From Bacillus sp. V2I10 (GTDB taxonomy: Bacteria > Bacillota > Bacilli > Bacillales > Bacillaceae): a stretch of 64,000 bases of DNA. Position 1 is the first letter of the stretch. Each line of letters starts with the position of its first letter. A program made the position numbers and the translations under genes. The DNA lies in contig NZ_JAUSYV010000001.1 of NCBI RefSeq assembly GCF_030817055.1, positions 1,140,001 through 1,204,000 of the forward strand, written 5' to 3'. The notes beneath the pieces are model-generated. The model was not told the DNA's origin. It saw only the letters and a list, made by a program, of their open reading frames with translations, and did no database searches. Shown here one piece after another: positions 58,591-64,000 of this stretch.

Positions 58591-58995
58591 ATGATTGAAA
58601 TTCCATCTAAGCTTGAAGGGAAGTCGTTTAAGCTTTACCATCTAGAACAGCAGCTAAAGCCGCTTGGCTATACAATCGGCGGGGGCTGGGAGTATGATCA
58701 TGGTTCGTTTGATTATAAAATTGATGATGAAGCGGGCTATCAGTTTCTTCGTGTGCCATTTACAGCGGTGGATGGTCAGCTTGACTCGCAAAACACAACG
58801 GTTAAGCTGACAAATCCATACCTGCTTTCACATAAATACCAAATTGGACTTGATGATAATGTTCATATTGGAAATGCGAAAGCTTCATTTGATCAATTTC
58901 AGGAGCCAAAGGATAAGGATGCCGAGTTTCCTGAAAAGTATGTCGATATTGGCAAGGATTTAGTGAAAGAACTTGAAGCAGTATTGCTGGATTAA
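58591..58995 (+). CDS. yugN: YugN-like family protein
   Basis: The 134-aa protein begins MIEIPSKLEGKSFKLYHLEQ and has the family block GYTIGGGWEYDHGSFDYKID and EAGYQFLRVPF. The family is found only in Bacillus relatives; the function is unknown. AAGGAGG precedes the ATG. It overlaps yugO by four bases at the 3' end (convergent). It restores the B. subtilis gene order. Confidence 0.93.
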   Translation: MIEIPSKLEGKSFKLYHLEQQLKPLGYTIGGGWEYDHGSFDYKIDDEAGYQFLRVPFTAVDGQLDSQNTTVKLTNPYLLSHKYQIGLDDNVHIGNAKASFDQFQEPKDKDAEFPEKYVDIGKDLVKELEAVLLD

Positions 58996-59984
58996 TGGGT
59001 AATCAGTATGAGAAGATCATCCTGTTGCAGGATAAGGGAGATAGGCGGGTTCAACTTAGTCTTGTCTCCTTTTTTGATGCCGATTAACAGCAGTTCTTTT
59101 TCAAGCAGGGCGTGGCTTGCCGCACGAAAAGTTTCTCCAATTAATTCTTCTGGAATCGGTTCGATTTTAAAATAGTTTCCATTTGCAGCATTCAGTTCAG
59201 AATACACATTCGATAAGCCGTATTTTGCTAAGTAGCTGTTCATCATTAAATGACTTGAAAGCTGATACGATTTAATAATTTCATCTGCCCCGGCACGCTT
59301 TGCGTTATTCACATGCATTCCCGTTACGAGCTCGATGACTGTATATAAATCAGGATTTATCCCTTTCAAAGCAAGTAAAATGAGAATGGAGCTCATATCT
59401 GCATCCGATTCATTTTTATGCTGATTGGCTGTAATGATGGCTGCATCTGCATGTTCGATATTCGCTCTCACGAGTGTCCGATCTATTGTCGGGTTGCCTT
59501 TAATAAAATGAAGATTTTCAATAAGAGGAGATTCCTCAAGCGTATCATCAATTAGTACAAGGTTTTTGTATGGCTTTATTTTCTGGAAAGTCTCAATCAG
59601 TTCACTCGTTTTCTCATTCCATCCGATAATCACAATATGATTGCCATGTTTATAAGCTGTATCTCCTTTTAGATAAGAATGCTGTTTTTGAAAAGCTGCA
59701 GCTGACAATGTTGCGAAATAAGTTGTGACAAATCCTGCTCCGATTAAAATGAGCACCATTCCAACAGAGCGCCCCGCTACGGTTTCAGGCACATAGTCTC
59801 CGAAGCCTACGGTGGATACGGTGACAAGCGCCCACCAGATTCCATCAAACACGGTTGGAAAAACTTCAGGTTCAATGAGTGAAATAATCTGACCGAAAAG
59901 CAGCACGATCAGCATAACGATCAAAACAATTCTGAAATACAGGGGCCATTTCAGCCAATCAATCAATAATTTATTAGACTTCAC
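58992..59984 (-). CDS. yugO: YugO, potassium channel protein
   Basis: The 330-aa protein has two membrane helices (about 16-38 and 73-95) around a pore loop with the selectivity filter TVSTVGFGDYVPE, then a RCK/TrkA-N domain (108-230; HIVIIGWNEKTSELIETF) and a C-terminal RCK part. In B. subtilis YugO carries the potassium waves of biofilms. AAGAGGTGAG includes a GTG (59993), so the start is more likely TTG 59987 or GTG 59984. It follows mstX by a few bases, as in B. subtilis. Confidence 0.94.
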   Translation of the reverse strand: MKSNKLLIDWLKWPLYFRIVLIVMLIVLLFGQIISLIEPEVFPTVFDGIWWALVTVSTVGFGDYVPETVAGRSVGMVLILIGAGFVTTYFATLSAAAFQKQHSYLKGDTAYKHGNHIVIIGWNEKTSELIETFQKIKPYKNLVLIDDTLEESPLIENLHFIKGNPTIDRTLVRANIEHADAAIITANQHKNESDADMSSILILLALKGINPDLYTVIELVTGMHVNNAKRAGADEIIKSYQLSSHLMMNSYLAKYGLSNVYSELNAANGNYFKIEPIPEELIGETFRAASHALLEKELLLIGIKKGDKTKLNPPISLILQQDDLLILITH

Positions 59985-59996
59985 CAAACTCACCTC

Positions 59997-60239
59997 TTAT
60001 TTATCTTTTGGAAGAAATGAAAGTACCTCTCTGATAATGGAATTGATTTTCTCTGTGACAGCCTCTTTTCCATAGACACCTATAGCTTTTTCAATGGCAG
60101 ACAATGTTTTCTCATTGAATTCGATTATAGGCTTATCCTCTTCTGCGTCATTGTAGAATTGGATAAAGATATCAAGACCTTCATTCATTTTATCAATCGC
60201 ATCGCTGAGTGCGTTTTTTTCATCTTCAGTCAATTTCAT
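59997..60239 (-). CDS. mstX: Mistic homologue, membrane-associating protein
   Basis: The 80-aa protein MKLTEDEKNALSDAIDKMNE continues GLDIFIQFYNDAEEDKP and ends in an amphipathic helix. It corresponds to the C-terminal ~85 residues of B. subtilis Mistic (KVTSEEKEQLSTAIDRMNEG), and other Bacillus Mistic orthologues have this short form. Mistic is a highly charged helical bundle that inserts into the membrane without the translocon and assists YugO. It lies directly upstream of yugO as in B. subtilis. Confidence 0.9.
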   Translation of the reverse strand: MKLTEDEKNALSDAIDKMNEGLDIFIQFYNDAEEDKPIIEFNEKTLSAIEKAIGVYGKEAVTEKINSIIREVLSFLPKDK

Positions 60240-60299
60240 CGTTTCACTTCCTTATGTCCGTTCAAAATGTATTCCTCTGTAGTATGTGCAATCTTGCTC

Positions 60300-61034
60300 T
60301 ATTTTTTCGGCAATCAGTGAAAGTTCTAAAGTTTGGATTCTTGCCAGAAACAGCCGTGAGAATTTACTGACCAAAATGCAGGAATGGGATTATTTCCTTG
60401 GAATTGCAGCCATTAAGAGACTTCAGGGGCTTTATCAGGGAACGCTTGTTGCACAAGGAGCTTTTAGTCTTTATAAAACAGAAGCGCTTAAAGAAATCGG
60501 CGGTTGGCCTGAAGCAATTGGTGAGGATATCGTGCTGACATGGCGATTCCTTCACTGTAATTACAGGGTATACTTCGAGCCTTTTTCAGTTGCATTTACT
60601 GAAGTTCCATCGACATTTCGTCATTTTGCAAAGCAGAGATCAAGATGGGCCAGGGGAATGATAGAAGCTTTAAAGGAAATGAAGCCTTGGCATCAGCCGG
60701 TTCTGTTCGCCAAATTTCTGACTGGCGTAAACTTTATCATGCCATACCTTGATTTTACATACACAGTTTTTTGGATTCCGGGACTTATTCTCGCATTATT
60801 TGGTTATTTTGGATCGTCGGCCCGATGACCCTATTTGTTCTCCCGATTACCTTAATCAGCTATTTCAGTATTTACTCTTACCAGAAAAAAGTGTTCAGGG
60901 AGCTTGATTTACGAGTCAGAAAAAATACAGCCGGTTTTTTCTTATTTGTCTTAACGTATCAAATCTTAATGTCACCAGTATCTGTATGGGGCTATTTTCA
61001 AGAATTTTTTCGTTTGAGGCGAATATGGAAATAA
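60300..61034 (+). pseudogene. Glycosyltransferase family 2 (poly-GlcNAc/cellulose synthase-like), N-terminal loss and frameshift
   Basis: The frame begins inside the catalytic domain: LARNSRENLLTKMQEWDYFL, AQGAFSLYKTEALKEIGGWP, GEDIVLTWRF with the acceptor-site GED and QRSRWARG as the Q-x-x-R-W motif. Two C-terminal helices follow, but the frame is lost near 60810 by one missing T; the rest (GPMTLFVLPITLISYFSIYS and FFLFVLTYQILMSP) is in the next frame. The first ~200 residues with the DxD motifs are absent. It is a relic beside mstX. Confidence 0.83.
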
Positions 61035-61124
61035 GTGAGATGATAAACGCCATCTATTTAGTAAAGAATAAAAACTATATATAAAGAATTCAGCGAGATG
61101 GATTTCACCATAGAAGGGAGGTGA

Positions 61125-61146
61125 CCTTATCCGCTAACGGGTAAGG
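61125..61146 (+). promoter_or_regulatory. Leader hairpin overlapping the yugS ribosome site
   Basis: CCTTATCCG and CGGGTAAGG form a 9-bp stem (one G-T) with a CTAA loop. It ends in AAGG, part of the AAGGGAA ribosome site for the TTG at 61153, and an unused GGGAGGTGA lies just 5' of it. The hairpin could hide or set the ribosome site. Its role is inferred. Confidence 0.5.
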
Positions 61147-61152
61147 GAACTT

Positions 61153-62466
61153 TTGATTGCCACAAATTTGATATTGGTAGCCCTGTTAATTGCTGCAACC
61201 GGTTTTTTTGTCGCTGCAGAATTTGCCATAGTAAAGGTGAGAAGTTCCAGAATTGATCAGCTTGTCGGAGAAGGAAATAAGAATGCCATTGCTGCAAAAA
61301 AAGTGACTGGAGCCCTTGATGAATATTTATCTGCCTGCCAGCTGGGAATTACGATCACAGCTCTTGGACTGGGCTGGCTTGGAGAGCCGACAATTGAATA
61401 TTTGCTACATCCGCTATTTGATTCATGGGGATTAAACCCGTCTCTTTCCGGCATTTTATCATTTGTGCTAGCTTTTATTGCCATTACTTACTTGCATGTA
61501 GTTATTGGAGAGCTTGCCCCAAAAACGCTTGCCATTCAAAAAGCCGAGTGGGTGACAATGACGCTGTCCCGTCCGCTCATTTTCTTCTACAAGATCATGT
61601 ATCCTTTTATAAAAACGCTGAATGGTTCTGCGTTATTTATTATCAGGCTCTTCGGTCTGCATGCAGCATCCGAGCATGAAGTGGCTCATACAGAAGAAGA
61701 GCTGCGGATTATTCTGTCTGAAAGCTTAAAAAGCGGGGAAATCAATCAGTCAGAATATAAATACGTCAATAAGATTTTTGAGTTTGACAACAGAATTGCC
61801 AAAGAAATTATGGTTCCAAGAACAGAAATGATTACGGTATCCCTTGAAGATTCTCTCGAGGAGAATCTAGAGATCATGAGAAGCGAAAGATATACAAGAT
61901 ATCCGCTCGAACATGAAGATAAAGATAACATTGTTGGTCTAATCAATATTAAAGAAATATTAAATGCCCTTTACATGTCAAAAGAAGGCGTGCTGATTAA
62001 AAATTATATACGTCCCGTGATCAAGGTGATCGAAACGATTCCCATTCAAGATTTATTGCTGAGAATGCAGAAAGACCGAATCCACATGGCAATCCTGGTA
62101 GATGAATATGGCGGTACAGCAGGGCTTGTAACAGTAGAGGACATTCTTGAAGAAATTGTCGGAGAAATCTTGGATGAGTTTGATGTGGACGAACTGCCTA
62201 ATGTTCAAAAGAAAAGCGAGCATCACTACATTTTTGACGGCAAAGCACTTATTGAAGAAGTAAATGATCTCCTTCAGCTCGAGATTGATTCAGAAGATGT
62301 CGACACAATCGGGGGCTGGGTGCTCACAGAGAAAATCGATGTGAAAAAAGGAGACAAAATCATGTCTGACGGCTACGAGTTTACCGTAACCGATATGGAA
62401 GGGCATCATATTAGAACGCTTGAAGCTAAAAAGAAGGTGGAAACTGCAGCAGGTAATCGTGAATGA
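61153..62466 (+). CDS. yugS: CNNM/CorC-type membrane protein with CBS pair, YugS
   Basis: The 437-aa protein has a DUF21 membrane domain (residues 1-200, four segments; FFVAAEFAIVKVRSSRIDQL), two CBS domains (about 205-330; EIMVPRTEMITVSL and VDEYGGTAGLVTVEDILEEI) and a C-terminal CorC_HlyC domain (350-430). Members are Mg2+ or Co2+ exporters or regulators. TTG start at 61153 follows AAGGGAA; the leader hairpin overlaps it. Position matches yugS of B. subtilis, upstream of yugT. Confidence 0.9.
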   Translation: MIATNLILVALLIAATGFFVAAEFAIVKVRSSRIDQLVGEGNKNAIAAKKVTGALDEYLSACQLGITITALGLGWLGEPTIEYLLHPLFDSWGLNPSLSGILSFVLAFIAITYLHVVIGELAPKTLAIQKAEWVTMTLSRPLIFFYKIMYPFIKTLNGSALFIIRLFGLHAASEHEVAHTEEELRIILSESLKSGEINQSEYKYVNKIFEFDNRIAKEIMVPRTEMITVSLEDSLEENLEIMRSERYTRYPLEHEDKDNIVGLINIKEILNALYMSKEGVLIKNYIRPVIKVIETIPIQDLLLRMQKDRIHMAILVDEYGGTAGLVTVEDILEEIVGEILDEFDVDELPNVQKKSEHHYIFDGKALIEEVNDLLQLEIDSEDVDTIGGWVLTEKIDVKKGDKIMSDGYEFTVTDMEGHHIRTLEAKKKVETAAGNRE

Positions 62467-62480
62467 TTGCCTGTTTTTTT
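62449..62480 (+). terminator. Terminator of yugS
   Basis: GCAGGTAATC and GATTGCCTG pair (one mismatch) around GTGAAT, including the stop codon; seven T follow. Confidence 0.8.
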
Positions 62481-62751
62481 CGGAATAAAAAGATGGCAGA
62501 TGACTGACAAAACATGTCTGATTTTAAAAAAACGCACAATTAATGCTCAATGCAGCCGGTGATAATGTCGCAGAATGATGATTTCAAAACGTAGTTCCAA
62601 CTTTTCATAATTGTTTAAGAAGAACGGTATCTACCCGCAGGTATCTGCTTCTTTTTTTTATAAATACAATTAGAGGGAATTCGAAGGAAATTGTTCAATC
62701 TTTAACATAATTAGAGTATAATATTTTTTAGTAATGACAACTTTTAATAAA

Positions 62752-62765
62752 TGTAAGCGAATACT
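62752..62765 (+). promoter_or_regulatory. cre site (CcpA) upstream of yugT
   Basis: TGTAAGCGAATACT matches TGNAANCGNWWNCA in all positions but the last. It is 75 bases before the yugT start. Catabolite repression of an alpha-glucosidase by CcpA is expected. The gap 62481-62840 also holds a loose stem at 62618-62660 before a T-run, with no gene visible. Confidence 0.6.
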
Positions 62766-62840
62766 TTGCTTTTTAACATTTTATTCCTATTTTTCATTCG
62801 TCTTACTTGACGTTAAGGTTGATATAAAGGAGTGTTTAAG

Positions 62841-64000
62841 TTGAAAAAGATTTGGTGGAAAGAAGCGGTTGCATACCAAATATATCCTAGAAGCTTTATG
62901 GATTCCAACGGTGACGGAATAGGCGATATCCGCGGGATTATTTCTAAATTAGATTACTTAAAAGAATTCGGCATTGATGTGATCTGGATTTGCCCGATTT
63001 TTACATCACCTAATGCTGATAACGGCTACGACATCAGTGATTATCAAGACATTATGGCAGACTTTGGTACAATGGATGACTTTGATGATCTTCTGGCTGA
63101 AGTGCACAAGAGAGACATGAAGCTGATTCTTGATCTGGTAGTGAATCATACTAGTGATGAGCATCCTTGGTTTATTGAATCACGATCTTCAAAAGAGAAC
63201 GACAAACGAGACTGGTACATCTGGCGCGACGGCAAAAAAGGAAAAGAGCCAAACAACTGGGAAAGTATTTTCAGCGGTTCTGCCTGGGAGCATGATGAAG
63301 CGACAAACCAATATTACATGCACGTATTCGCAACAAAGCAGCCTGATTTAAACTGGAAAAACCAAGAAATGAGGCAAGCAGTTTACGATATGATTAACTG
63401 GTGGCTGGATAAAGGCATCGACGGCTTCCGTGTAGATGCAATTTCTCATATTAACAAAAAAGACGGCTTCCCTGATCTTCCTAATCCGAACGGACTTGAT
63501 TTTGTTTCCTCTTTTGATTACCACATGAATGTAGAAGGCATTATGGAGCACCTCAGCGAGCTGAAAGCGCAAACGTTTGCGCGTTATGATATCATGACAG
63601 TCGGCGAAGCGAATGGCGTTAAGCTTGAGCAGGCAGAAGACTGGGTTGGCGATACAAATGGAATCTTCAACATGATCTTCCAATTTGAGCACCTCGGATT
63701 ATGGGATAATGGCAAAGAAGGAACAGTCGACCTCATTAAGTTAAAAGAAACATTAACAAAATGGCAAAAAGGGCTGGACGGATCCGGCTGGAATGCATTA
63801 TTTCTTGAAAATCACGACCAGGCCCGCTCTGTATCAACCTGGGGCAACGATAAGGAATTTTTGACAGAAAGTGCAAAAGCATTGGCAGCCATGTACTTCT
63901 TAATGCAGGGTACACCATTTATTTATCAGGGACAGGAGCTTGGTATGACAAATGTTCATTTCCCGTCAATTGATGATTATGATGATATAGCGATGAAAAA
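62841..64000 (+). CDS. yugT: Oligo-1,6-glucosidase / alpha-glucosidase (GH13), 3' end cut by window
   Basis: AAGGAG precedes a TTG at 62841. The 386 visible residues begin with KKIWWKEAVAYQIYPRSFMD and include the GH13 regions: LILDLVVNHTSDEHPWF, GIDGFRVDAISH (nucleophile Asp), MTVGEANG (acid/base Glu) and LENHDQARSV (third Asp). The typical family length is about 550 residues, so the C-terminal third lies beyond the window. It cleaves alpha-1,6 or alpha-1,4 bonds of short oligosaccharides in the cytoplasm. Position downstream of yugS matches yugT, an exo-oligo-1,6-glucosidase. Confidence 0.92.
   Translation, partial: MKKIWWKEAVAYQIYPRSFMDSNGDGIGDIRGIISKLDYLKEFGIDVIWICPIFTSPNADNGYDISDYQDIMADFGTMDDFDDLLAEVHKRDMKLILDLVVNHTSDEHPWFIESRSSKENDKRDWYIWRDGKKGKEPNNWESIFSGSAWEHDEATNQYYMHVFATKQPDLNWKNQEMRQAVYDMINWWLDKGIDGFRVDAISHINKKDGFPDLPNPNGLDFVSSFDYHMNVEGIMEHLSELKAQTFARYDIMTVGEANGVKLEQAEDWVGDTNGIFNMIFQFEHLGLWDNGKEGTVDLIKLKETLTKWQKGLDGSGWNALFLENHDQARSVSTWGNDKEFLTESAKALAAMYFLMQGTPFIYQGQELGMTNVHFPSIDDYDDIAMK

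Noticed and set aside
61104..61160. yybP-ykoY (Mn) or M-box riboswitch before yugS
   Set aside because: The conserved cores of those aptamers are absent; only one simple hairpin is seen.
62618..62660. Terminator of a small RNA between yugS and yugT
   Set aside because: The stem is interrupted (only two short paired blocks) and no promoter or gene is evident upstream.

Overview
This window is a Bacillaceae chromosome segment of moderate to low GC. The evidence is the content (comQXPA, degQ, Mrp antiporter, kapB/kapD, Mistic), the Shine-Dalgarno (SD) sequences and the gene order. From memory of the Bacillus subtilis 168 map, the backbone follows yueI - yuxH - yuzC - degQ - comQXPA - yuxO - mrpGFEDCBA - yufK - yuxK - pbpD - yuxJ - kapD - kapB - kinB - patB - yugE - yugF - alaR - alaT - yugI - yuzA - yugJ - pgi - yugN - mstX - yugO - yugS - yugT. 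The species cannot be fixed from the sequence alone; it looks like a relative of the subtilis group rather than B. subtilis itself.

Layout. 1-13 kb: the end-truncated hpaB, yueI, a structured non-coding element, a secreted subtilase beside an NprR-like HTH-TPR regulator and a divergent 46-aa lipopeptide gene, a decayed yuxH (EAL-HDOD), an aldo-keto reductase, an Rrf2 regulator (ywnA) with a clear operator, a DsbA-like protein, ywnB, pcp and a chemoreceptor. 13-19 kb: yuzC, degQ and the comQ-comX-comP-comA quorum-sensing cassette; the predicted 53-aa pheromone precursor ends in NLYWY. 18.6-22.7 kb: SIMPL protein, a sugar-dehydrogenase-like lipoprotein, yuxO, an acetyltransferase, a 52-bp tandem repeat and a DNA alkylation repair protein. 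22.7-28.5 kb: the complete seven-gene Mrp Na+/H+ antiporter operon. 28.7-41.6 kb: yufK, yuxK, pbpD, yuxJ, kapD, kapB, a SodC-like lipoprotein lacking one copper ligand, a wrecked kinB, patB, yugE, yugF, alaR-alaT. 41.8-48.5 kb: an ECF sigma factor with a large membrane partner, a dead aminoglycoside-acetyltransferase-like gene, yugI, yuzA, yugJ and pgi.

48.5-58.6 kb, between pgi and yugN, is an accessory island. It holds an integrase tail, a broken BclA-like (NTTRR-F1) spore-surface gene, an IS110-family element with a structured 3' non-coding end, a cupredoxin, a membrane protein, a glucose/sorbosone-dehydrogenase-like protein, DUF3231 genes, a second IS110 fragment, DinB and DUF523 proteins. 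The backbone resumes with yugN, yugO, mstX, a glycosyltransferase relic, yugS and the start of yugT.

How it fits together. ComQ/X/P/A should sense density and drive degQ through a ComA box, and DegQ would stimulate DegU-dependent exoenzymes. Several signalling inputs known from B. subtilis are dead here (kinB, yuxH), while kapB and kapD are intact. Several genes appear to use ATT or CTG start codons behind a strong AGGTG ribosome site. The most promising leads are the new ComX pherotype, the putative bridge-RNA region of the IS110 element, the RNPP-type regulator with its lipopeptide neighbour, and the nested-stem RNA candidate at 2505-2645.
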